NCBI RefSeq assembly: GCF_009708035.1
Contig: NZ_WMBQ01000002.1
Coordinates: 434,001 to 498,000 of the forward strand
Origin: Hyphomicrobium album
GTDB taxonomy: Bacteria; Pseudomonadota; Alphaproteobacteria; Rhizobiales; Hyphomicrobiaceae
Length of the DNA stretch: 64,000 nucleotides
Direction of reading: 5' to 3'
Positions 8,374 through 16,329 of this stretch are shown in pieces; within the stretch, counting starts at the first letter, position 1; every line of letters begins with the position of its first letter. The notes under the pieces were generated by a model that made no database searches, was not told the DNA's origin, and worked only from the letters and a program-made list of their open reading frames with translations. Both the position numbers and the translations under genes were made by a program.

Positions 8374-9837
8374 ATGCGCAGTTTCTTCGAGGGCCCGGTG
8401 CGTGCGTCGGCGCGTTGGGCGCGGTTCCGGCACGACCAGTCCGGGAACGTCGCCATCGTGATGGCGCTCATGGCCGTGACGATGATGCTTTGCATCGGCG
8501 CCGCGGTCGACCTGGGCCGCTGGCTGCATGCGCGCGACCAGACCGTATCGGCGGTCGACGCGGCCGTTCTCGCTGGCGGGCGCGCCCTGCAGATCAACAA
8601 CAAGGACGAGGCCGCCGCCGTCGCCGCGGCCCAGAAGTACTATACCCAGAATGTCACCAGCCGCCTGCCCGTCGTCGACGACACGGTGAGCTTTGCCGTG
8701 GCGCCCGACGGCATGGGTTTGGTCGCCTCCGGCAGCGCCTACATCAAGACGCCGTTCCTGCAGTTCGCCTCTATCGACAAGCTGCCGCTCATCAGCCCCT
8801 CGCAGACGCAGTTCTCCAAGTCGCAGATCCAGGTCGGCGGCAACGGCGGCGAGAACATCGAGGTCGCGCTGATGCTCGACGTGACTGGCTCCATGTGCAA
8901 CTCCGCGCCGGGCCGGACCCAGAAGGCTTGCACCAGCGGCCGCAAGATCGACGCAATGAAGAAGGCTGCGAAGGACCTCATCGGTATCGTCGTGTGGCAG
9001 GATCAGTCCAAGTTCACCTCGAAGATGTCGATCGTTCCCTTCTCTGACTCTGTGCGCCTGTCGACGTCTGCGGTGGGCAAAGCGTGGGGGGGGCCGACGC
9101 CTGATAAGACCGTCACCAAGACAACCGGCTCGGGCTGGAACGCGGCCACCTACTACTACAACCGCACCTCCAACTGCGTCGTCGAGCGCGGCGGCAGCAA
9201 CAGGTACACGGATGTGGCTCCCAGCTCGGGCAAGTACTCTTTGCCGATCCGTTGGAGCGTCGATGCCAGCAAGAAGTCGCAGGTCGCAGACTGCACCCTC
9301 GACGCCGCAAGTGAGATCCTGCCGCTCACGAGCAACAAGGATACGCTGGTGGCCAAGGTCGACACTCTGACGGGCAAGGGCGGCACCGCCGGGCAGGTCG
9401 GTACGGCCTGGGCGTGGTACACGCTGTCCCCCAACTGGAGTTCTGTGTTGGGTGCGAGTTCGTCGCCGGCGGCCTACGGGACGAGCAATCTGCGCAAGAT
9501 CGCCATCCTGATGACCGACGGCGAATACAACACTCAGTATGACGCCAACGGTATCAACACCAGCGATCCGGGCGCGGGCACCGCTGTCAACGGCTCATCT
9601 GCCACACAGGCGAAAGAGCTCTGCAAAGCGATGAAGAAAAAGGATGGGACGGGGGATCCCAACATCACGATCTACACGGTCGGTTTCGAGGTCGGCAACA
9701 ACGCCAGCGCTCTCGACGTGCTGACGAGCTGCGCCACCGATCCGGGGAAGTACTACGACGCCAAAGACGAGGACGAGCTGCAACAAGCTTTCCGCGACAT
9801 CGCGCTGAAGCTGTCGTCGCTCTACATCTCGAAGTAG
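8374..9837 (+). CDS. TadE/TadG-like pilus assembly protein with vWA domain
   Basis: The 487-residue protein starts at an ATG preceded by AGGAGAGG; an upstream in-frame TTG at 8332 is less likely. The N-terminus has the Tad/TadG signature, a short basic leader, DQSGNVAIVMALMAVTMMLC and then the GAAVDLGRW stretch, which places one membrane helix at about residues 25-45 and the rest outside the inner membrane. From about residue 170 a von Willebrand A domain shows DVTGSM (a DxSGS-type metal site with Thr) and MTDGEYNT. TadG-like proteins are minor pseudopilins or adhesion factors of Flp pili. No other tad genes are near. An intrinsic terminator follows. Confidence 0.88.
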   Translation: MRSFFEGPVRASARWARFRHDQSGNVAIVMALMAVTMMLCIGAAVDLGRWLHARDQTVSAVDAAVLAGGRALQINNKDEAAAVAAAQKYYTQNVTSRLPVVDDTVSFAVAPDGMGLVASGSAYIKTPFLQFASIDKLPLISPSQTQFSKSQIQVGGNGGENIEVALMLDVTGSMCNSAPGRTQKACTSGRKIDAMKKAAKDLIGIVVWQDQSKFTSKMSIVPFSDSVRLSTSAVGKAWGGPTPDKTVTKTTGSGWNAATYYYNRTSNCVVERGGSNRYTDVAPSSGKYSLPIRWSVDASKKSQVADCTLDAASEILPLTSNKDTLVAKVDTLTGKGGTAGQVGTAWAWYTLSPNWSSVLGASSSPAAYGTSNLRKIAILMTDGEYNTQYDANGINTSDPGAGTAVNGSSATQAKELCKAMKKKDGTGDPNITIYTVGFEVGNNASALDVLTSCATDPGKYYDAKDEDELQQAFRDIALKLSSLYISK

Positions 9838-9865
9838 GTCGGCAGCCCGGCAACGACATCAGAAG

Positions 9866-9896
9866 GGGAGCGCTGGGAAACGGCGCTCCCTTTTTT
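9866..9896 (+). terminator. Intrinsic terminator after the tadG-like gene
   Basis: The 8-bp stem GGGAGCGC / GCGCTCCC with a 9-base loop is followed by TTTTTT, 28 bases after the stop codon. Confidence 0.92.
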
Positions 9897-9938
9897 CATG
9901 CATCTTCGATGCAGCCTAAGTCATGCATCTTCGATGCA
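9896..9938. repeat. 18-bp direct repeat duplicating the 3' end of the HPr gene
   Basis: TCATGCATCTTCGATGCA occurs at 9896-9913 and 9921-9938. The right copy is the last codons and stop of the HPr gene (CIEDA-stop read leftward). The left copy lies between that stop and the terminator of the opposing gene. Each copy contains the hairpin TGCATC-TTC-GATGCA. Confidence 0.85.
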
Positions 9939-10226
9939 ATCTTCGCCGAACCCATCCTCGACGAGCGCGATGAGCGCCTGCAGCGCCTCGGGTCCCTGCG
10001 GACCCGTTGCGGTCATGTGCAGCGTCGACCCGGGACCCGCGGCCAGCATCATCAACCCCATGATCGAGGTGCCCCCGACCTGATGCCCGTCGCGCGTCAC
10101 CGTGACGATGGCGTCGTAGCTCTCGGCGCATTTGACGAACTTGGCGGAGGCGCGCGCGTGCAGGCCTTTGCGGTTGCGGATGGTGACCACCGCTTCGGGA
10201 CGTGCACTGTCCTTGATCTCCGGCAT
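9921..10226 (-). CDS. ptsH: HPr-family phosphocarrier protein (PTS-Ntr)
   Basis: This 101-residue HPr carries the active-site motif NRKGLHARAS, with the phosphorylated His at residue 23, and the regulatory serine region GGTSIMGLMMLAAGPG with Ser54 in the Ser46 position. It relays phosphate from EI(Ntr) to EIIA proteins, and HprK phosphorylates the serine. Its start is 4 bases after the EIIA stop, so the two are co-translated. The C-terminus (GFGEDCIEDA) is slightly longer than in E. coli HPr and its coding end is duplicated just downstream. No sugar permease is nearby, so the role is regulatory. Confidence 0.95.
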   Translation of the reverse strand: MPEIKDSARPEAVVTIRNRKGLHARASAKFVKCAESYDAIVTVTRDGHQVGGTSIMGLMMLAAGPGSTLHMTATGPQGPEALQALIALVEDGFGEDCIEDA

Positions 10227-10230
10227 ACTT

Positions 10231-10641
10231 TTAAGTCGACCCTTCGCCGGACAGCTCCTGGCTGGCGACCTTGATGTACTTGCGGCCCGCCTCCCGCGCG
10301 CTGGCCACGGCCTCGGCGATGGGCATCTCGCTGCGCACGCTGGCGAGCTTGACGAGGATCGGCAGGTTGATCCCGGCGATGACCTCGACGTTGGCCTCGT
10401 CCATCGCCGAGATGGCGAGGTTGGAGGGCGTGCCGCCGAACATGTCGGTCAGCACGATGACGCCCTCGCCGGTGTCGGTCCGGTGAATCGCGTCGACGAT
10501 CTGCCCGCGCCGCACGGAGGCATCGTCATCGGGACCGATGGAGACCGTCTCCAACTGCGCCTGCGGCCCCACCACGTGCTCGAGCGCCGAGCGGAACTCT
10601 TGCGCCAGCCCGCAATGCGTCACGATGACAAGTCCGATCAT
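10231..10641 (-). CDS. PTS EIIA component, mannose family (regulatory)
   Basis: A 136-residue EIIA(Man)-type domain. The phosphorylated His is His9 in LVIVTHCGLAQEF, and VLTDMFGGTPSNLA is the second conserved block. In Alphaproteobacteria this stand-alone domain sits with HprK and HPr and passes PTS phosphorylation state to regulators such as ChvGI rather than importing sugar. The ATG overlaps no other gene; about 190 bases separate it from hprK. It precedes ptsH directly. Confidence 0.93.
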   Translation of the reverse strand: MIGLVIVTHCGLAQEFRSALEHVVGPQAQLETVSIGPDDDASVRRGQIVDAIHRTDTGEGVIVLTDMFGGTPSNLAISAMDEANVEVIAGINLPILVKLASVRSEMPIAEAVASAREAGRKYIKVASQELSGEGST

Positions 10642-10828
10642 GTATTAGAGCCGATCTCGTCTTTTCCCTGCTCCACGACGGAGTGCGGGCTTGACCGTGG
10701 GGATCGCTACTGCGGCTTCGCCGGTATCTCCCGGAGGGGAGCCTCTTTGGCGGCGCGGCAGAATTTACAAGTGTTCGGCCCCGGCGCAAGTGGATTTGCT
10801 GTCATGAATCCTAGGGCTTGGCGCCCAC

Positions 10829-11287
10829 CTACTGGGCCCTTGCCAGCGCCAGGAGCAGCTTTACCGGGGCTGAGGCCTCGAAGGGCGCCAGCCGCAAAAC
10901 CGGGAGGCTGACACCAAGGAAGGCGCTCTGCGGCGGGGGATCGGGCAGGCGCTCTATCGCTTCCGCCTGGGCCAGCTCGACGACCAGCACCAGATCGGCA
11001 CTCTCCACGCAGTGGATATCGAGGATACCCATGCCGCGAACCTCGAGCCGGTCGCGGATGGTTGCCGGGGCCGAGACGCGCAGCCGGCCGGCCTGTGGCG
11101 AAAGTATAACGCGATCGTCGGCCACCAGCCGTGCCGGTTCTGGCAATAGGGGCGAGGGCGCGAGTGCCAGGCACCGCAACGCCAGGTCGGACTTGCCGGA
11201 TCCTGAAGGTCCGACGATTAGCGCCGCGCGGCCAGCCACGGCGATCGCGGTGCCGTGCGTCGTCAGCCCCTCAGGTGCGCCGGCCAC
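10829..11287 (-). CDS. hprK: HPr kinase/phosphorylase, short alphaproteobacterial form
   Basis: The chosen GTG at 11287 follows GGAGGA with a 7-base gap and gives 152 residues, overlapping the chvG stop by 17 bases. An upstream TTG at 11320 is possible. The Walker A loop GPSGSGKSD lies near residue 26, then LVADDRV and VRGMGILDIHCV as in HprK. Alphaproteobacterial HprK consists of only the C-terminal kinase domain, which matches this length. It adds and removes phosphate on the HPr serine. Position after chvIG and before EIIA/HPr is the classical arrangement. Confidence 0.93.
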   Translation of the reverse strand: MAGAPEGLTTHGTAIAVAGRAALIVGPSGSGKSDLALRCLALAPSPLLPEPARLVADDRVILSPQAGRLRVSAPATIRDRLEVRGMGILDIHCVESADLVLVVELAQAEAIERLPDPPPQSAFLGVSLPVLRLAPFEASAPVKLLLALARAQ

Positions 11288-13328
11288 CCGTCGTTCCTCC
11301 GCGTTGTGGCCCACCGGCAATCGGCAGCCGCACCGTGAAGCGTGAGCCGCTCGGCTTGGCGCCCGGCTGTTCGTCTCCGTCGTAGCGATTCTCGGCGATG
11401 ATAGCGCCGCCGTGCGACAGGACGATCTCGCGCGAAATGCTGAGGCCCAGTCCCGAGTTCTTGCCGCGGCTGGTGTCGGTCGCCGGCCGGTCCGAATAGA
11501 AGCGGTCGAAGATGATCTCCAGCCGGTCTTCGGGAATGCCGGGGCCCTCGTCCTCGACGAGGATCTCGACGAACGGCGCCGCGACCCGCGAGGTGACCGT
11601 AACGGTGCCGCCGTCCGGCGAGAACGAGATCGCGTTGTCGATGAGGTTGGTCAGCACTTGGCCGAGCCGTCCCTCGTCGCCGGCGACATTGAAAGCTCCG
11701 TTGAATGGCTCTCCGGCAATGGCCAGCATTAAGACGCGGCTGTCGTCGCCGATGATGTCGCGGAAAATGGAGACCACGTTGCGCAGCATCGCCGTCACGT
11801 CGACCGGCCGCATCTCCTTGCGCGCCAGCTCGGCATCGAGGCGCGAAGCATTCGACACGTCGGTGATCAGCCGGTTCAGGCGTTTCAGCTCGCCCTGGAT
11901 CTGCGCAACGAGATGCATGCGCTCTTCTTCCGTCTTGGCGTAGCCGAGCGATTCCGCCGTCGAGCGGGCAGCGGTGAGCGGGTTCTTCAACTCGTGCGCG
12001 ACGTCGGCGGCAAACTTTTCGCTCGCCTCGATGCGACGGCACAGCGCCCCGGTCATTGCATGGAAGGCCGCGGCCATCTGCGCCACCTCGTCGTTGCGCC
12101 CGGAGTATTCCGGCAGCTGCGTGCGCTCCTCGATGTTGTGGCTCACGCGCTCGGCCGCGGCCGAGAGGCGCCGAATGGGTCCGGCGACCGTGCGTGCGAG
12201 GAGGAGCGAGGTCACGACCGTCGCGAGCAGCGCCACCGCCGCCAGCACGAGGATGACGATACGTTCTTCCCTGAGAATCTTGTCGATCTGGCCCGGCCGC
12301 GTCGACAAGAGCAGCACACCCTGCACCTCGTTGAAGCGCGTGATCGGCTGGGCGATAGACACGATCTGCTCACCCTTGCGGTTGAGCAGCAGCATGCTCT
12401 TCTCTTGCCCGTCGAGCGCCTCGCGCACTTCCTTGTAGACCATGCCGTTGCCGGTGCCGATCTCCTGGTAGACGGGTAGCGGCTCCTTGAAGAAGTAGCG
12501 CGTCAGACGCGTCCACATGTTCTGCGTCTGCGTCGAATCCTCGTCGTTGCCGGTAGGCTCGTTGCGCATCGCCTTCCAGCGCGCCAGCGTCTGCGCGGTG
12601 TCGACGATCAGCGTGCCGTCGCGGCCGTAGATGCGCGCGCGCGTGTTGGTCGGCTGGATGAGCTTGCGCAGGATCGGGGTCACATCCTCGGGATGGATGG
12701 ACAGCTCGAGCGAGGCGAGCCCGTCGTCCGGGAAACGGTTCACGGCCGGCGGCGAGTCGGGAATGGCGTTGGGATCGATGACGATCTGCTCGCGCACCAC
12801 CTTGGCGTTGGCGGCGATCGCGTCGGCGATGATCTTGCCCTGGGTTTTGAGCGCGTCGAGCTTGGCGTCGATCAGCCAGGTGTGGAACCAGCCGAGATAG
12901 AGGATGCCGCCGACGAGAATGAAGAACCCGATCAGGTTGGAGATCAGGATGCGGCGCAGCAGGCTTGCCGAGAAGAAACGGACCAGGGCCGAGCGCCCGA
13001 TCCACGCCTGGATGGGCGCAAGCGCCTTGGGTGTCTCGGCGCCGTCGACGCGGGCGGCGGCATTTTGCGCGCCGAGTGCGATGGCGCCGGCCGTACGGCG
13101 CGCGGCGTGCGCCGTCTGCCGCGCCGCCGAACGAGCCGACGTCAGCCCGGCGGCGGCGGCCGTCCGCATGGACGTCGCAGCCGTGCCCGCTGTCTTCGTC
13201 GACGACGATGTCAGTCGCTTCGCCGATGCCGAAGCAGCAGACCGGATGTCGTTCGCGAAGCCCTTGAGCCCAGCGAGACCGTTCGACAGGCGTTGCTGCT
13301 CGGATCGCTCGGTGTCGTCGAGCGCCAT
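11271..13328 (-). CDS. chvG: Sensor histidine kinase ChvG (ExoS family)
   Basis: An inner-membrane kinase of 685 residues from the ATG at 13328, which follows GGAGGT. It has two membrane helices (around LISNLIGFFILVGGILYL and VILVLAAVALLATVVTSLLL), a periplasmic sensor with SIHPEDVTPIL and YGRDGTLIVDTAQ, HAMP, the H-box DVAHELKNPLTAAR, and a HATPase with DEGPGIPEDR and GLGLSISRE. With ChvI it controls the acid/envelope-stress and host-interaction response in rhizobia and Agrobacterium. An odd feature is an Ala/Ser/Thr-rich N-terminal extension of roughly 100 residues before the first helix, which makes it longer than the usual ~600 residues. Confidence 0.95.
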   Translation of the reverse strand: MALDDTERSEQQRLSNGLAGLKGFANDIRSAASASAKRLTSSSTKTAGTAATSMRTAAAAGLTSARSAARQTAHAARRTAGAIALGAQNAAARVDGAETPKALAPIQAWIGRSALVRFFSASLLRRILISNLIGFFILVGGILYLGWFHTWLIDAKLDALKTQGKIIADAIAANAKVVREQIVIDPNAIPDSPPAVNRFPDDGLASLELSIHPEDVTPILRKLIQPTNTRARIYGRDGTLIVDTAQTLARWKAMRNEPTGNDEDSTQTQNMWTRLTRYFFKEPLPVYQEIGTGNGMVYKEVREALDGQEKSMLLLNRKGEQIVSIAQPITRFNEVQGVLLLSTRPGQIDKILREERIVILVLAAVALLATVVTSLLLARTVAGPIRRLSAAAERVSHNIEERTQLPEYSGRNDEVAQMAAAFHAMTGALCRRIEASEKFAADVAHELKNPLTAARSTAESLGYAKTEEERMHLVAQIQGELKRLNRLITDVSNASRLDAELARKEMRPVDVTAMLRNVVSIFRDIIGDDSRVLMLAIAGEPFNGAFNVAGDEGRLGQVLTNLIDNAISFSPDGGTVTVTSRVAAPFVEILVEDEGPGIPEDRLEIIFDRFYSDRPATDTSRGKNSGLGLSISREIVLSHGGAIIAENRYDGDEQPGAKPSGSRFTVRLPIAGGPQRGGTTGGRRT

Positions 13329-13342
13329 CCTACCTCCGCGCC

Positions 13343-14056
13343 TCAAGCTTCCTTGAAGCGGTACCCGACGCCGTACAGAGTTTCAATGACGTCGAAGTTG
13401 TCGTCGACCTGCTTGAACTTCTTGCGCAGCCGCTTGATGTGGCTGTCGATGGTGCGGTCGTCGACGTAGACCTGGTCGTCGTAGGCGGCGTCCATCAGTG
13501 CGTCGCGCGTCTTGACGACGCCCGGGCGCGAGGCCAGCGCCTGCAGGATCAGGAACTCGGTGACGGTGAGCGTCACCGGCTTGTTGTCCCAATGGCAGTT
13601 GTGGCGCTCGGGATCGAGCTTGAGCTTGCCGCGCTCGAGGACGCGGGCGGCCTCGAGCTCGGGAGCGGCGCTCGGGTCCTTCGGCTGGAAGCGGCGGAGC
13701 ACGGCTTTGACGCGTTCGACGACGAGGCGCTGCGAAAACGGTTTCGCGACGTAATCGTCGGCGCCCATCTTGAGACCGAACAGCTCGTCGATCTCCTCGT
13801 CCTTCGAAGTGAGGAAGATCACCGGCATGTCGGAGCGCTGGCGCACGCGGCGCAGAAGCTCCATTCCGTCCATGCGCGGCATCTTGATATCGAAGATGCC
13901 GAGATCGGCCGGGTCCTCGGCGAGGGCCTCGAGCGCCGACACGCCGTCGTTATACGTGCGCACCTTGTAGCCTTCGGCCTCGAGCGCCATGCGCAACGAG
14001 GTAAGAATGTTGCGCTCGTCGTCGACCAGCGCGATCGTGCTTTTTTCTTTCATCAT
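13343..14056 (-). CDS. chvI: Response regulator ChvI (OmpR family)
   Basis: The 237-residue two-domain regulator has a receiver with acidic pocket VDDE (12-14), phospho-acceptor Asp56 in [10 protein letters not shown], and KPF near residue 105. An OmpR-type winged helix follows, with [16 protein letters not shown] and [17 protein letters not shown]. The sequence is typical ChvI. The stop lies 14 bases before the chvG ATG. Two adjacent ATG codons (14056, 14053) make the exact start ambiguous by one residue. The next gene is divergent. Confidence 0.96.
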   Translation of the reverse strand: MMKEKSTIALVDDERNILTSLRMALEAEGYKVRTYNDGVSALEALAEDPADLGIFDIKMPRMDGMELLRRVRQRSDMPVIFLTSKDEEIDELFGLKMGADDYVAKPFSQRLVVERVKAVLRRFQPKDPSAAPELEAARVLERGKLKLDPERHNCHWDNKPVTLTVTEFLILQALASRPGVVKTRDALMDAAYDDQVYVDDRTIDSHIKRLRKKFKQVDDNFDVIETLYGVGYRFKEA

Positions 14057-14192
14057 GTCCCGACCCTGCGGCAGACTGGCACCCTGCCGCGCTTTATGGC
14101 TCCAAGGTGTATCAATTGTGGCGAAGCCAATTTCGTGATTTCTGTCTGAACGTTATCTGAATAGGTTGCCCGCCGGAAGCTTGGAGGACCGT

Positions 14193-14948
14193 ATGTCTGT
14201 TGAAGAGGCAGCGAAACGCCCGAATATTTCGAGCGTTAAGGAAATCGCGGCCGAAGCCCGGACGATGGTGCGCGCGGCGCTGAAAGCGTCGCTCGGAACG
14301 CTTCTGCAGTCCTCTGGACATCCGTATGCGTCGCTATTGCTCACCGCGACCGAGCCCGATGGAAGCCCGGTATTCCTGATCTCCAAGCTGGCTTTGCACA
14401 CGAAGAACCTCACCGGCGATGTGCGCGCGAGCCTGCTCGTCGACGCAACCGGCACCGACGCCGACCCGATGGCCGGAGCGCGAATCACGCTGATCGGCGA
14501 GGCGCGTCCAACGACGAGTGCGACCGCTCGTCGCCGCTTCCTCGCACGCCATCCGAACGCTGGTTACGCCGATTTTCCCGATTTCTCTTTTTATGCATTC
14601 GATATCACGAGCGCGCACTTCATCGGCGGCTTTGGCCGCATCCATGATCTGCCGCGCAGCGATCTCCTCATCGATACGAGCGGCGCCGAGGCGCTGATCG
14701 ACAACGAGCCCGGCATCGTCGGCCACATGAACGAGGACCACGCCGACGCGATCGAGCTCTACGCGACGCGCCTGCTCGGTGGCGCACCGGGCGCGTGGCG
14801 CATGACTGGCATCGATCCGGAGGGCTGCGATCTCGTGCTCGGGGCGCGCGCATTGCGCTTGCCGTTCGCCGCGCGCATCACCAACGGCGAGGAGGCGCGC
14901 CGCGAGCTCGTCCGTCTCGTCGGCGAGGCCCGCGCCAAAGCCGCTTAG
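14193..14948 (+). CDS. HugZ-like heme-utilisation / pyridoxamine-oxidase-fold protein with DUF2470
   Basis: The 251-residue protein starts at the ATG after GGAGG (5-base gap). Residues ~20-165 form a split-barrel FMN/heme-binding fold (LLQSSGHPYASLLLTATEPDG, SLLVDATGTDADPMAGAR, HFIGGFGRI). The last ~85 residues are a DUF2470 domain with MNEDHADAIELYA. HugZ-type proteins with this pair of domains bind and degrade heme. Many relatives are annotated only as pyridoxamine 5'-phosphate oxidase-related. It is divergent from chvI and precedes an iron-uptake pair by about 200 bases, which is consistent with iron metabolism. Confidence 0.85.
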   Translation: MSVEEAAKRPNISSVKEIAAEARTMVRAALKASLGTLLQSSGHPYASLLLTATEPDGSPVFLISKLALHTKNLTGDVRASLLVDATGTDADPMAGARITLIGEARPTTSATARRRFLARHPNAGYADFPDFSFYAFDITSAHFIGGFGRIHDLPRSDLLIDTSGAEALIDNEPGIVGHMNEDHADAIELYATRLLGGAPGAWRMTGIDPEGCDLVLGARALRLPFAARITNGEEARRELVRLVGEARAKAA

Positions 14949-14965
14949 GCACGCCATCCGCCACT

Positions 14966-15129
14966 TGTCATCTTCGGGCCATGCCGGAGGCATGCCTTCA
15001 GCATGACCCCGAGGACCCAGCCATCAGCAATTTCAGGCGTCGACCTTAGTCCGCCGAAACGTGCGCAACGACGAGCGTCGGAGCAATCGTATGCATGGGT
15101 CCTCGGCCTAAAGCCGAGGATGACAGTGT
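14966..15129. repeat. Pair of REP-like palindromes in opposite orientation
   Basis: A left copy (GTCATCTTCGGGCC ... CCCGAGGACCCAGC, about 14968-15022) and a right copy (TGGGTCCTCGGCC ... GCCGAGGATGACA, about 15096-15126) are inverted relative to each other. They share GTCATC and GGACCCA ends with the copies at 4387 and 52665. No gene lies in this gap. Confidence 0.7.
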
Positions 15130-15135
15130 AGGCAA

Positions 15136-15186
15136 TCACGACTTGAAGTCGTCCAGCGTAAGCAGCGGCCTCAGCGTGAGGCCCGC
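15136..15186 (-). pseudogene. pyrE 3'-end remnant (candidate attachment-site copy)
   Basis: Read leftward it encodes AGLTLRPLLTLDDFKS and a stop, against [15 protein letters not shown] at the C-terminus of intact PyrE (28505-29074). At DNA level 15141-15186 matches 28507-28552 at 39 of 46 positions. It has the same orientation as intact pyrE and overlaps the last codons of the PepSY gene. This is the layout left when an element integrates at a gene's 3' end. No integrase is present. Confidence 0.7.
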
Positions 15187-16328
15187 AGTCCCCTCTTTAT
15201 CCGCGCCCGACGTTTCTTGGACCAGATGAGGATGCCTGTAATAGACAGGATGGCAATTGCGACACCCATGACGCTGATGAAGATGCGACCTGCTAGACCA
15301 CCGATCCGTCCCGAGTGCAGCGGGAACTGAAGTTGCAGGAATACGTCGCCACCGCTTCCGACACCAGGAAGTTGGGTGCCAAGCAGCCTTCCAGTCGACG
15401 CGTCGAACGCGGCCCACGCGAAGCCGAACATGAACGGCGATTTGTTCTCGAAGTCGACGAGATAAATTTTTGCCTCCCGGTCATAGTAGATACCGGTCGC
15501 GGCAAATCCTCGATCGACCAGCTCGCTGGTCTTTGCGCTGAGTTGAACGATTTCGTCGAACGAACGCTGCCCCAGCGACGGGTCAGCGGGTGCGCGTGCC
15601 TGATCGTACGGTGTCGGCGATAAGGTGGAGACTGCGCCCGTAATTGGGCGAACGATTTCATCGCCGAGGTTAAGATAGATGCTCGTGAACGCGAGAACAC
15701 CGAGAACCAGCCAGGTCCACAACCCGGCTGCCCGATGCAGATCAAAGGTGATGCGGTAGCCGGAGGATCGCCACCTCACGTGCAGCGCAGTTCTCCATCG
15801 GCGCGCTGAAAAGACATGTCGCGGGGATGCAAGCGCGAGCGCCACAAAGCAATCGAAGAACCACAGAATGGCGACGCCGCCCATCAGCCAGTCTCCCCAG
15901 TGTCCGGGCATGCTGAGCCGCCTGTGGAGGTTGTAAAGAAACGGAATGGCCGCTCGTCGCTCAAGGCAGCATCCCCCATGTTCGCGACGTCCGAGAATCT
16001 GGCCGCTCGAAGGATCGACAAACACCTGATTGTACTCGAGGCCCGTCACCTCCGCTTTCGGCTCGACGAAGATTGCTGCTGATCGGCCGGGCTCGACGCT
16101 GATCTCTACAAAGGCGACGTGAATACGAGGATCAGTCGCTTCCACGCGCCGTACGAGTTCAGTGGTGGGGAGATCGAGACGCTCAAGTACATAGAAGAGG
16201 TCTGGATTCGCCCAAGCATCCAGCTCTTTGTGAAACGCAATGATGCTGCCGGTGAGGCCTGCCACGACAAGGAAAAGCGCGATGGTCAGGCCGAGATACC
16301 GATGTAGCGCAACCAGCGGCCCGTACAT
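15171..16328 (-). CDS. PepSY-associated transmembrane protein (probable siderophore/iron reductase partner)
   Basis: A 385-residue inner-membrane protein of the PepSY_TM family. Four main hydrophobic segments are seen: LHRYLGLTIALFLVVAGLTG at the N-terminus, GGVAILWFFDCFVALALA near residue 155, TWLVLGVLAFTSIYLNLG near 210, and IFISVMGVAIAILSITGILIW near 360. Conserved His residues (LHRYLGL, YNLHRRL, DLHRAAGLW) could ligate heme. Proteins of this family next to TonB siderophore receptors are thought to take part in iron release. The ATG is one base after the receptor stop, so the two are one operon. Its last codons run into the pyrE remnant. Confidence 0.85.
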   Translation of the reverse strand: MYGPLVALHRYLGLTIALFLVVAGLTGSIIAFHKELDAWANPDLFYVLERLDLPTTELVRRVEATDPRIHVAFVEISVEPGRSAAIFVEPKAEVTGLEYNQVFVDPSSGQILGRREHGGCCLERRAAIPFLYNLHRRLSMPGHWGDWLMGGVAILWFFDCFVALALASPRHVFSARRWRTALHVRWRSSGYRITFDLHRAAGLWTWLVLGVLAFTSIYLNLGDEIVRPITGAVSTLSPTPYDQARAPADPSLGQRSFDEIVQLSAKTSELVDRGFAATGIYYDREAKIYLVDFENKSPFMFGFAWAAFDASTGRLLGTQLPGVGSGGDVFLQLQFPLHSGRIGGLAGRIFISVMGVAIAILSITGILIWSKKRRARIKRGLRASR

Positions 16329-16329
16329 A

